Of a stretch of 64,000 bases of DNA, positions 30,501-37,794 are shown one piece after another; within the stretch, counting starts at the first letter, position 1; every line of letters begins with the position of its first letter. A program made the position numbers and the translations under genes. The DNA comes from Candidatus Sulfurimonas baltica. GTDB lineage: Bacteria > Campylobacterota > Campylobacteria > Campylobacterales > Sulfurimonadaceae. The stretch lies in NCBI RefSeq assembly GCF_015265455.1, contig NZ_CP054492.1:2542001-2606000 (forward strand), given 5' to 3'. The notes beneath the pieces were generated by a model, which worked only from the letters and a program-made list of their open reading frames with translations, was not told the DNA's origin and made no database searches.

Positions 30501-31552
30501 ACAAAATAATTAGTAACATCTTTTACATTATCGTTGAGTAGTGACTCTTTATATATTATTGATGGACTCACTTGTCTATCAGATGAAATATTTTGTATAG
30601 AACAAGTTAACCCATCTGTTGAAATAAGATCACACCCATTCCAAGCATTTATCTTAACATTATCACTTAAGCTAATAGTAAAACTTACATTTGAGTCTTT
30701 TGTTATAAAATCTTTTAATTTACTAGTATTGTTGTCATTATTAAAAAATAAAGAACTTCCAATTGAAGTAATACTTGAATCAAAGCCTGGAATTAATTCT
30801 ACTTTGTAAAAATTATTATCTCTTTTTATGTTATTTGAATTAAATGTAAGTTTTTGAGAAAATAAATCATTTAGTTTATTTTCAATCACACTATTATTAC
30901 CATCATTATGAATACTATTTGCTAGCGAGTCCTCTCCCGTTAATGCAGAATAATCAAAATCAAGTTTATTCTTTGATTCACTATCTATTGGGACAAAGTT
31001 ATTTATATCTCTATATGAGATAGCATCTCTATTTATGTTTTCTTTTAGTAATTTAGCACTAACTATATTCATTGCTTGTTCTAAATCATCTTGATGAACT
31101 TCACCTATTAAGTGCTTAACATAAGAATATAATACTTCACTAAGTAATGTAACATTTACATTTCCACTTTTTAAATCACTAGCTTTTGCTAATCCTCTAA
31201 TGGTACCACTATTCGTAGTTGGTGTGTCATCTAGAATACCATCATCATTTGTATCAACGTCTTGACCACCTGAGATAGAAATCATTAACATTTCAGTGTC
31301 TGGAATCCCAGTTAACGCTACTGAATATGCACCTAAATTACCTGTTAGTGTTTCTTCTATTGAGTTCTCTAAGTCAGTTAACTTATAAATTTTAACAGTC
31401 GCACCTTTTAATGGTCCCATTATTGCATTATTTGAATTATCATTAATTGAGTATGAACTTGTTGTAGTGCTTGAATCACCACCTCCACCACCACTACATC
31501 CTATAACCATAAAGGCAAGTAATATCGCCAATATTAAACTAAGTTTTTTCAT
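27584..31552 (-). CDS. Large multidomain surface lipoprotein, 1322 residues
   Basis: The lipoprotein signal ends in MVIGC followed by a Gly/Ser spacer. A first carboxypeptidase-regulatory-like domain (GPLKGATVKIYKL) is at about 45-130. A long beta-rich central region follows. An Ig-like/abnormal-spindle type segment (about 795-880) contains NTGDEDLHWSLDTSG. Two more carboxypeptidase-regulatory-like repeats lie at about 1055-1210 (VGATIRLTTLSNSTTTSQDG and SGATIDIREDRDN). A C-terminal YfaP/DUF2135-like domain contains LSWGENPSDLDSHLV. Domains of this kind bind carbohydrate or protein outside the cell. It begins the operon that ends with the protease, which might process it. A G9 run lies 54 bases before the start. 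Confidence 0.85.
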   Translation of the reverse strand: MKKLSLILAILLAFMVIGCSGGGGGDSSTTTSSYSINDNSNNAIMGPLKGATVKIYKLTDLENSIEETLTGNLGAYSVALTGIPDTEMLMISISGGQDVDTNDDGILDDTPTTNSGTIRGLAKASDLKSGNVNVTLLSEVLYSYVKHLIGEVHQDDLEQAMNIVSAKLLKENINRDAISYRDINNFVPIDSESKNKLDFDYSALTGEDSLANSIHNDGNNSVIENKLNDLFSQKLTFNSNNIKRDNNFYKVELIPGFDSSITSIGSSLFFNNDNNTSKLKDFITKDSNVSFTISLSDNVKINAWNGCDLISTDGLTCSIQNISSDRQVSPSIIYKESLLNDNVKDVTNYFVAINDNNYTVSLDLDVNSSSRDFVEAIVVDDIIVAKGTSQRFARKVLSKVKVDDYNYIFETEGASVLDVFSQAGISFNKNLTHDDLTNEATINRSLRAKGMQLLPPRFKGDDIFTIAPIPSHSINRTVDDLVGTWKIWESNDQTQAVSIQGKISFKIKPIIDINTKFLNVKSAKIAYQIENIGEAKLVATAGFELERKISLLNLPSIVTNENSSDLKSLGFGFWIGYLYTQVDVPVFIGVKGSSNTALTVGVGWNTTGTVGVNYSNGEATSIKSSATNYYMLGEMPGTNIEVSVGAFIEPQPRILFQNFIGLGATVQAGGYYTAKAGGEYNNGFQAAASQKVDAKIGIRPRFIAGSYMPDSLKNVLTSANNRFLGNTSFDVVYNIWKKELSTNEQKPAYLEVSTVPIDEILYVNESYYANYVFQVRNTGDEDLHWSLDTSGYLPTLFDISKESGTLSANDTEEITISVNINDLSSFTGQTWRGTLKFSNDNDDENYIEENIFSEFKAQLLAPEEPVNVSITGTSIKKFFITGFNSYQWPSSVVDSYEEEKGFKFYISDYNDTSRTCDDTTTSFITSINEYDSRFEIENDYVSINFDDVKSIHNIEEGKRYCIRHLAYYGNTQSEVNEGEIAVYIPEYGTFSSAVKDQNNNPIVGATIRLTTLSNSTTTSQDGNFEFSDLMPGTYRVVVERDGYNDFITEEYEIVSGVNSFEQIIISSAELADAIGTYNGKIKDAVTGGNISGATIDIREDRDNTSGTIIDTLVSDSNGNYSINTLSTGYYTFNISKDGYITASENIYVVGSETITKDLSISPILTSGEMRIKLSWGENPSDLDSHLVKKTGDATDYHIYYSNMNNNGDSLDTDDTSSFGPETATIADVSSSSTYSYYVYHFSGSSTLKDSSAKVEIYYGDTTTTYNVPNEDGEYWKVFDIINGQLVRCTSNCIQSTEYSGVSRNIDRNLEEEKSLFLNLPSK

Positions 31553-31605
31553 TTTTTAAATCCTTGAATATTTTAAACATGACTTCCAAAAGTAAATATC
31601 TCATA

Positions 31606-31614
31606 GGGGGGGGG
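31606..31614. repeat. G9 homopolymer upstream of the large lipoprotein gene
   Basis: Nine G residues on the plus strand, C9 in the lipoprotein's reading direction, 54 bases before its start codon. Tracts of 8 or more G/C are slippage hot spots and switch genes in Campylobacter. Here a length change could alter promoter spacing. Inferred. Confidence 0.6.
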
Positions 31615-31680
31615 CAATGTTTATGATGAAACTGTACAGTATTTTTATTTATAATATGCTTAATAATGTTAAAATTAGAA

Positions 31681-31881
31681 TTAATTTTTTTTGTTATTAT
31701 TTGTAATATTTAAAACCCCTTCATTAGCACTTTGACTATGACTTAAATGGTCAACTGTCTGATAGTAGGATGTAACTGTTCCACTATGTTGATGACCTAA
31801 AGATGCAGACAACACTTGTGCTGGTACGCCTGCTCTTCCAAGAACAGAAACTAAAGTATGCCTGAAATAATGCATTGTCAA
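31681..31881 (-). pseudogene. Truncated tyrosine recombinase, C-terminal fragment
   Basis: Only the last 66 or so codons remain. They hold HYFRHT (catalytic HxxR), SLGHQHSGTVTSYYQ (LGH, then the active-site tyrosine). The first catalytic Arg and the whole N-terminus are missing. The wording differs from the intact island integrase at 37795-38910, so this is the remnant of a second integrase. The fragment ends where homology to another gene begins on the opposite strand (31891), marking a recombination junction. Confidence 0.8.
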
Positions 31882-31890
31882 TTCTGATTT

Positions 31891-32172
31891 ACAGTTTGTG
31901 CGCCTAGTACTCCATGGGCTTTACTTTGTGGTGTTGTTACAGGTACAGCAAGCTGGGTAGGGGTTGATACTGCCTTAACAAAAATCGATCAAGCATTTAA
32001 TGAATATAATTTTCAATTGAGTGTTAGAAAAATGATAGATGCAGAAAATCATACCTTAAAAACTTTGATAAAGGCTTCCTATCACAAGTGGGTACTTAAT
32101 ATTTTTGAAGAACTAAATGAAAGTAGAAGTAATTTAAAATCACCGCACGAACAATTACAAAAAAATATATAA
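31891..32172 (+). pseudogene. C-terminal fragment, paralogue of the 41848-43683 membrane protein
   Basis: The frame from 31894 reads VCAPSTPWALLCGVVTG, then SWVGVD, FQLSVRKMIDAEN, KASYHKWVLN and SPHEQLQKN, ending in TAA. This closely matches the last 90 or so residues of the chromosomal gene 9.7 kb to the right (VCAPSGPWALLCGVVTG and SPHEQLQKNNS). It has no start codon and no ribosome site. The remainder of the gene is absent. Confidence 0.85.
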
Positions 32173-32179
32173 ACCTCTT

Positions 32180-32206
32180 CCAGCATAGCTTTTTAGGCTA
32201 TACTGG
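32180..32206. terminator. Hairpin after the gene fragment
   Basis: Arms CCAGCATAGC and GCTATACTGG form a stem with one mismatch around a 7-base loop, 8 bases after the fragment's stop. It is probably the terminator that belonged to the complete gene and was carried along. U-tract is weak. Confidence 0.5.
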
Positions 32207-32264
32207 AGAGTATCTTCTCAGTTTAATCGTAGATGCTCTATTATACAGGTAAGAATATAATTAT

Positions 32265-33125
32265 TTAAATAAAATCAACCTTCTGACCGCTAATTAAGCT
32301 CCAATCACTAAAGAAATAATTCTTCATTTCATCATTAGTTTTAAAAATAAAAAAATTATGCAAATTATCGAATATTTTCATTTGTTTCATCTTGTAAGTA
32401 ACTATATTTTTAAGAGTTTCAAACTCACAGACTACTACCACCCGGTTAGATCTTTCAAAGTTATACTTTTGAGATGCTATTCCCTCTGAAATTGCTATAG
32501 CATGTAGACACAACTGCTCTATAAGCCTTTTTGATGATTTTCCATTGTGTTGCTCGAATAAAAAGAGATAATCCCTCTCAGCTACCTTAAACTTAGTAAT
32601 AGCATCAGGAATGAAAGACACACCATTATCTAATTCAAGACTATTAATAGCCTTTAAGTGTTGGATTCTATCTTTACTCCTGTTATTTCCAACTTTATCA
32701 AAATCATAGTTTAAAAAAACAACGCTACCATCATTACAATTCAGCCATTCTCTTAAACATATATGAAAATCAATGGTGCTCTTTCTATGAAAATAAGTTT
32801 GAGTTGATGTCGGCTTACTTTTCGTTGCTTTAATTTGATCCTCTGGGTAATCTAAGTCTTCAATCAAAAACTTGACACCCCTGCTAGTTAAGTAATAAAT
32901 AGATTCCAGCTTACCCTTTTCAGGGTCTACCGGAAATGTGATTTTATCGATTAAAGGTCGCTTTTGGTCTGTGAGCTGCTTAAGATTATTTGTCACATCC
33001 CCTCTATGTTTATTTAGTCCTAATTTAACAAGCTGTGAAGAGGTTAAAAATTTATATGTAGCTATATGTTTCATCGCTTCTATGTGTTTATCTTTTAAAT
33101 ACATCCCATCCTCCTTAAAATTCAT
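32265..33125 (-). CDS. Replication-relaxation family protein
   Basis: 286 residues. The N-terminus is a winged-helix type (FLTSSQLVKLGLNKHRGDVT then IYYLTSRGVKFLIEDL), and the C-terminal half contains FIPDAITKFKVAERDYLFLFE, as in the replication-relaxation family of plasmids and integrative elements. Family members are tied to plasmid relaxation or transfer, but the biochemical role is poorly known. It overlaps the upstream VirD4/HerA-like ATPase gene by 11 bases, a pairing that recurs on mobile elements, so the two probably act together on element DNA. Confidence 0.72.
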   Translation of the reverse strand: MNFKEDGMYLKDKHIEAMKHIATYKFLTSSQLVKLGLNKHRGDVTNNLKQLTDQKRPLIDKITFPVDPEKGKLESIYYLTSRGVKFLIEDLDYPEDQIKATKSKPTSTQTYFHRKSTIDFHICLREWLNCNDGSVVFLNYDFDKVGNNRSKDRIQHLKAINSLELDNGVSFIPDAITKFKVAERDYLFLFEQHNGKSSKRLIEQLCLHAIAISEGIASQKYNFERSNRVVVVCEFETLKNIVTYKMKQMKIFDNLHNFFIFKTNDEMKNYFFSDWSLISGQKVDFI

Positions 33126-35628
33126 CTATAAATGGAACTAAGGAGCTTTCATCTACTAGAACTTCAGTTTCAAGTGTTTGTTTAAACTCGGCATTATTCA
33201 TTGTCTGTAAACTTTCATCTTCAATTGGTCTATAATAGTGCTTAGTGAGATACTTTAAATGCTTCTTCCACTTCTTAGAACTTATAGCATTTTTGTTACC
33301 TAGAAACTTCGTTGTATGCATTATTTTTACAGCTGGTATTGAGCCAACTTTTAAGAAAAATTCACCTACATTAAGGTTCTCCATCTCCTTAACATCTACT
33401 TGAATCTCTTTACTCAATATTCTAAGATTTTCATAAGAATTTTTCCCAATAAGCTTAATATTCGTACAACTAAGGATGATACTTTTTAATTTACTATCAA
33501 GTTGAGATATTGACTGGTGGATTAAGGTTACAGAACATCCATACTTTCTACTATCTGTAAGTATCTCTTCAATTGTTACACCAATATAGTGCTGGAATTC
33601 ATCAAGATATAAAAATGTTTGAGGTCTTAAGTGCGGAGATAATTTTTCTCTCTTGAGTATAATTCCTTGAATCGTCGCCATCATTAATCTGTTATATAAA
33701 CTCATCGTATTTTTCATCTTAGCTTTTGAAGTTTGAAAAATAAGTATTTGACCAGGAGTGTTTATCTCTTTTTCTACATCAATCTTATTTTCTCCGCTGA
33801 TAAGATTAGCAAATTTTTCATCATTTAAAAAAACCTGTAATTTAGTTCCGATAGCATCTTTAGTAACTTCATATTTATCCATATTAAACGAAGATTTAAA
33901 GAAAATCCTATGTCCTTTAACAGGACTCTTTTTACCTAATTTTATAAGGTCCGCATTATTATTAGGATCCATAAATCTTTGTAAATCAAAGATACCCAAG
34001 TGATCTTCTCTAAGTATAGTTGAGATACAAGGGATCAAAACTGCTGTCATATTGATTGACCATTCTATTCCAAGTCCAATTTCAAAAGCACTTAACAATT
34101 CTTGAGACTTAAGAGCTATCAATTCTTCATCTTTAGTTGTAGTTTTAAATGGATCAATAGTTGGTATTTTATCTTTATGCATAAAGGGGTTAATTAAAAT
34201 TAATCTCTTTTTATCTTGAATTCCTTTGGCTATCTCTAAAGCAAAATCTCCATGAGGGTCAAAGACCACTACACTGCTATCTCCCTTTTTTATTTTAGAA
34301 TTTACTAATGATTTAACTAGCTCTGTTTTACCGACGCCAGAAGCTCCTGAGACATGAGTATGTTTTAATAACTCTTCCGGTGGAATCAATATATCAAAGT
34401 TACTATCTGTTGGATCCAAAGTTAGACTACTAAGATTAGACCTTATAGAGCTTAAGATAGAAGGTTGTATCATAGATATAAAATTTGCCTTTCTAGGTCT
34501 CCTTCCCTTCCCTTTCACTTCTTTAGTTGCTGCTGTGTCCATATCTAATGGAACAACTTTAATTGGACTACTTTTATCATTCAAGTTCTTATTTATTACT
34601 TCAATATCTATAGCTTTAGCACGTCTAATCTCATTTGTTAAATTTGAACTATGCTCAAAATCAAGAGAGAGCATATTGTCTTTTTCAAACTTATCAAGCA
34701 TCTCTTCAGTAATAGCTAGATTGAACATTTCTTGTTTAATAGACTCATCTACAACCGATAGCTTATCCAGTAGGCAATCAATTTTATTTGCTAATTTAAC
34801 AAATGTTTTCATTAGCATTATAGGATGTGCTACTGGTGTACTATTAACAATTATAGGCTTATGATTTTTAGTTCTATTATCCTTCCACAATGTTTTCTTT
34901 GGAAATCTAAAGCTATTTGTTTTATCAATACCTTCAAATATAAATCTATAGATAGTTTTTAGAATTTCTATCTCTTTTTTAGATAACGTCACTCCAAGCA
35001 ATTTATTATCGTTTACTACTTTTAACAACCTATACAATGGAAATGAAACTTCTGTAAATAGATCCATCCGTATATAGTCTACCTCTTCATTTTTAACATT
35101 ATATATGTTGTTATAAGATTCGATAGTCTTACTATCATCAACTATAGTATGCTTAAGTTCTGCATCCATTTTTATCAAAATATCTTGGCTTGCTTTATTT
35201 TTAATAACGCCATACAACTTAGACCATGTCTCCGTCATATTTTGATTCACAATATCTTCTGCACTTGAGTTATCAATTTCATGTAAGCTGAGTACAAGTT
35301 GATTTAACTCTTGATTATTCTCGTTATGCAGCTCTGGGTTAGAAGCAAATTTTATCAAATACGAAAACACTACATCTATTTTTGATGAAAGAACTGCTGA
35401 AATATGCTTTTTAATCAAGTGAGCACTACAATCTTTCTTCTTACTAGTAAGATTTAATAATAAGAACTCATTTCTTAGTGGTATATGACCACTATTTAGA
35501 AAGAATGATTTTTGATTACATTGTACCGAGGTCTTTATAATATTTTTAGTGTCTGTAATTAAATTGTTCTCTTCTACCTGAAGACCTATTGATTCTAAAA
35601 TCTTTTTTTGTGACTCTACAAAACTCAT
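33115..35628 (-). CDS. VirD4/HerA-like DNA-pumping ATPase
   Basis: 837 residues. The motor domain is in the C-terminal half, with Walker A GASGVGKTELVKSLV (K434), VVFDPHGDFALEIAKGI as in the HerA/TraD group, Walker B FLYLDEFQHYI, and a sensor-like LIHQSISQLDSKL segment. The N-terminal 400 residues are helical with no membrane helix, so unlike classical coupling proteins it seems soluble. Such ATPases bring DNA to a secretion channel or act in DNA processing. It has ATGA overlap with the excisionase-like gene and overlaps the replication-relaxation gene. No mating-pair genes accompany it. Confidence 0.85.
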   Translation of the reverse strand: MSFVESQKKILESIGLQVEENNLITDTKNIIKTSVQCNQKSFFLNSGHIPLRNEFLLLNLTSKKKDCSAHLIKKHISAVLSSKIDVVFSYLIKFASNPELHNENNQELNQLVLSLHEIDNSSAEDIVNQNMTETWSKLYGVIKNKASQDILIKMDAELKHTIVDDSKTIESYNNIYNVKNEEVDYIRMDLFTEVSFPLYRLLKVVNDNKLLGVTLSKKEIEILKTIYRFIFEGIDKTNSFRFPKKTLWKDNRTKNHKPIIVNSTPVAHPIMLMKTFVKLANKIDCLLDKLSVVDESIKQEMFNLAITEEMLDKFEKDNMLSLDFEHSSNLTNEIRRAKAIDIEVINKNLNDKSSPIKVVPLDMDTAATKEVKGKGRRPRKANFISMIQPSILSSIRSNLSSLTLDPTDSNFDILIPPEELLKHTHVSGASGVGKTELVKSLVNSKIKKGDSSVVVFDPHGDFALEIAKGIQDKKRLILINPFMHKDKIPTIDPFKTTTKDEELIALKSQELLSAFEIGLGIEWSINMTAVLIPCISTILREDHLGIFDLQRFMDPNNNADLIKLGKKSPVKGHRIFFKSSFNMDKYEVTKDAIGTKLQVFLNDEKFANLISGENKIDVEKEINTPGQILIFQTSKAKMKNTMSLYNRLMMATIQGIILKREKLSPHLRPQTFLYLDEFQHYIGVTIEEILTDSRKYGCSVTLIHQSISQLDSKLKSIILSCTNIKLIGKNSYENLRILSKEIQVDVKEMENLNVGEFFLKVGSIPAVKIMHTTKFLGNKNAISSKKWKKHLKYLTKHYYRPIEDESLQTMNNAEFKQTLETEVLVDESSLVPFIDEF

Positions 35629-35873
35629 AAGTTATCCTTTGTATATTGAGTACCCTGAATTTGATGCTCTTCAAGCCATTCATTTATGGCTTTCCTTTTA
35701 TACCTAACATAGCCACTTACCTTACTAAATGGTATTGTTGAGCTAGTACTAGCCATCCTCATTTTTGCTTGAGTAGATTTACTAAAACCATACTCTATTG
35801 ATAATCCCATAGGGGATAACCATTCATTTTTGAGTTTCTCTTCTTTATCAGTATCTTCTAAATTCTTAGACAT
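35625..35873 (-). CDS. Excisionase-like HTH protein
   Basis: 82 residues from the ATG at 35873, chosen because it follows an AAAGGAC ribosome site; an upstream in-frame ATG at 35906 would overlap a palindrome and has no such site. The centre (LSPMGLSIEYGFSKSTQAKM then SKVSGYVRYKRKAINEWLEE) has the AlpA/excisionase-like winged-helix pattern with a wing ending in an RxxINEWL helix. It heads the operon with the VirD4/HerA-like ATPase and probably controls it or directs excision. Role is inferred. Confidence 0.72.
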   Translation of the reverse strand: MSKNLEDTDKEEKLKNEWLSPMGLSIEYGFSKSTQAKMRMASTSSTIPFSKVSGYVRYKRKAINEWLEEHQIQGTQYTKDNL

Positions 35874-35895
35874 ACTAAGTCCTTTTTTTGAATTT

Positions 35896-35911
35896 AAAAA
35901 TTGCAATTTTT
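35896..35911. promoter_or_regulatory. Perfect 16-bp palindrome upstream of the HTH gene
   Basis: AAAAATTGCAATTTTT is fully self-complementary and centred about 31 bases before the preferred ATG (35873). It is a candidate operator for the HTH protein. Sequence observed; binding inferred. Confidence 0.5.
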
Positions 35912-35920
35912 ATAAGTGCC

Positions 35921-35958
35921 GGAAATAAAAGTGTTTAAACGCGTTTCTTTTATTTTCC
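35921..35958. promoter_or_regulatory. Nested inverted repeat upstream of the HTH gene
   Basis: The outer arms GGAAATAAAAG and CTTTTATTTTCC are nearly perfect complements. In the centre lies a second palindrome, AAACGCGTTT (35937-35946). It could be an operator, an excisionase-binding site or a replication-related structure. Confidence 0.5.
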
Positions 35959-36083
35959 TAACAGTGTAAGTATAGAAAAGTAGTTGAAATTTTATAGAGG
36001 GGAAAAATTGAGGAAATTTCCCCAGAAGGATTATTTGGATTTTATGATACGGGATATTTTCTTAAAAATTAAGTAAAAACTTA

Positions 36084-37115
36084 TTAAATAGCTTCTTCTA
36101 TTTTATGAAGAATTTTTAGTAGCTCTTCATAAGTTGGTGGACTACCAATTATCATACTTTTAGCCATATCTTCATAATCTACTTTGAAATTATGATTTAA
36201 CTCATTTGTTGGAACTATCTTTATATTTTCGGGTGTGGCATTTGAATAATCAGCTCTATTATCTTTATAAAAAGTAGATTTGTGTTTGACTACATCAGCT
36301 AATAATTCCAGGTTATTGATAGCCATTATCCCATATTCACTATTGTATAGTTTTACTAAATCATAGATATGTCGGCTCATGTGATTTCTCTTCTCTATCC
36401 TTGACGGCTCATTTCTAGAGTTTTCAGCATGTAAAATTGTAGCTTTCTCCCAGAAGGTTCTATCAGGACGAAGTATTTCAACTTCTATAGGATCACTCTT
36501 CTCTAAAACTTGCTCAAAAAAACTATCTATACTTCTTGTAATAGTTGGTACTCTCGCCGACCTTACTCCTGCTTCTACTTTTATTACAGGCTGAACATAA
36601 CTCTCCCCGTACTCCATATCTTCTAATAATTTTGGGTAATGGATAAAGAGTGTCATCTCACCTTCTGACACTATGTCAAAAGGCAAGTTAGTAATTTTGC
36701 TTAGTTCGTCCTCAACAATACGCAATAAAATATCATCAGTATATTTTTGACCTAGGTTCTTGATATTTAAAAGCTCTCTTTCTAATTTCTTATTAGACCA
36801 GTTACTCTCATCATCAAAATAATTCCAAGGGTTTTCAAACTCGCCATAGTGTTGTTTTAATGTGTCAATAGAGTATGTAACATCTATATCTTCAGAAAAT
36901 CTATCTATTAAATCAAATCCTTTAGATAAAGAAGTACCTCCCTTAAACAAGATTCCTTCTGAACCATTTTCTCCGAATAAAATATGCAATAAAATCGTTA
37001 CCCATAAATCTTTTTCAACTACAATAAGGGGTAAACCCTTCTGTGTTGCAACATGACTTAAAGCAGCTTGCTGTTCCTCTAATGGTAGTGTAAAAAACTC
37101 TTTAATGTATTTCAT
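36084..37115 (-). CDS. abiEii: AbiEii/AbiGii-type nucleotidyltransferase toxin
   Basis: 343 residues. The nucleotidyltransferase motifs are clear: LFKGGTSLSKGFDLIDRFSE followed by DIDVTY (about residues 58-82). Later motifs include VKVEAGVRSARVP-like wording (VIKVEAGVRSARVPT) and FWEKATILHAE, the conserved basic segment of AbiEii, plus RHIYDLVKLY. This is the typical type IV toxin of the AbiE family, which causes growth arrest and can abort phage infection. Its start overlaps the antitoxin gene by 14 bases. A GGGGAAA/TTTCCCC inverted repeat (36001-36025) lies beyond its stop and may terminate the unit. Confidence 0.88.
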   Translation of the reverse strand: MKYIKEFFTLPLEEQQAALSHVATQKGLPLIVVEKDLWVTILLHILFGENGSEGILFKGGTSLSKGFDLIDRFSEDIDVTYSIDTLKQHYGEFENPWNYFDDESNWSNKKLERELLNIKNLGQKYTDDILLRIVEDELSKITNLPFDIVSEGEMTLFIHYPKLLEDMEYGESYVQPVIKVEAGVRSARVPTITRSIDSFFEQVLEKSDPIEVEILRPDRTFWEKATILHAENSRNEPSRIEKRNHMSRHIYDLVKLYNSEYGIMAINNLELLADVVKHKSTFYKDNRADYSNATPENIKIVPTNELNHNFKVDYEDMAKSMIIGSPPTYEELLKILHKIEEAI

Positions 37116-37716
37116 TTATAATCTCACTCACTCTAGTTTTTACCCACAATGGATAGTATCTCGAAGCCATATCTAAATCCTTGACATCTGAAACCTTTAG
37201 TTTACTGGCAAAGTCTTTTACTAAGTCCTTATCATCAAAAGCATCTTTACCGAGGTAGTCAATTGCGCTTAAAACAAGACCTACTCTTTTATTAGATGTA
37301 GTTAGTTTTTTAGCATTTATTCTTTTAAATACTATCTCGGTATTTCCAACAAACTCACTTTTATGTAGTTTATCATTGAGATATATATACTTCATAGGTA
37401 CTTGATCTGATAAACCCAACATATTTAAAGCCATCGAACCATCTGGAACTATGTGAGCATCATTTAGTTTAGCGATAGCTTGTGCGATAGCAGAGGGGTT
37501 AGGTAATACATCTCCAAAGAGGGAACTCTTCTGTGGCTTGTAATATATCCCTTTTCTAAATCGTTTAATCACACCATCAGCATTTAACTTACTTAATTCT
37601 TTCTCAACACTATTTTGATTAGCATCTAGAAATCTAAAACTATTAGAAGCAAAGACAACACCATTAGATAGGGATGATATTTTAGATTGTACTCTAGTCG
37701 TAATGGGTTGTGTCAT
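37102..37716 (-). CDS. AbiEi-family antitoxin (DUF6088-like)
   Basis: 204 residues. The N-terminal winged helix (VQSKISSLSNGVVFASNSFR, then VEKELSKLNADGVIKRFRKG) is the DNA-binding part seen in AbiEi-type antitoxins, followed by IYYKPQKSSLFGDVLPNPSA and a C-terminal antitoxin domain. It is the first gene of the pair. Antitoxins of this family neutralise the toxin and repress the promoter. A perfect 9-bp inverted repeat sits directly upstream, which fits that mode. Confidence 0.85.
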   Translation of the reverse strand: MTQPITTRVQSKISSLSNGVVFASNSFRFLDANQNSVEKELSKLNADGVIKRFRKGIYYKPQKSSLFGDVLPNPSAIAQAIAKLNDAHIVPDGSMALNMLGLSDQVPMKYIYLNDKLHKSEFVGNTEIVFKRINAKKLTTSNKRVGLVLSAIDYLGKDAFDDKDLVKDFASKLKVSDVKDLDMASRYYPLWVKTRVSEIINEIH

Positions 37717-37732
37717 CTTCTGCTCCTTTAAT

Positions 37733-37762
37733 ATTCAGTATTATTAATTAATTATACTGAAT
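37733..37762. promoter_or_regulatory. Inverted repeat operator before the AbiEi-type gene
   Basis: Arms ATTCAGTAT and ATACTGAAT are perfectly complementary and separated by 12 AT-rich bases that could contain the -10 region. The repeat ends 17 bases before the antitoxin ATG. AbiEi proteins are known to bind inverted repeats at their own promoter; binding here is inferred. Confidence 0.65.
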
Positions 37763-37794
37763 TTATACGCTTATGTCAATAATTGAATTATTTG

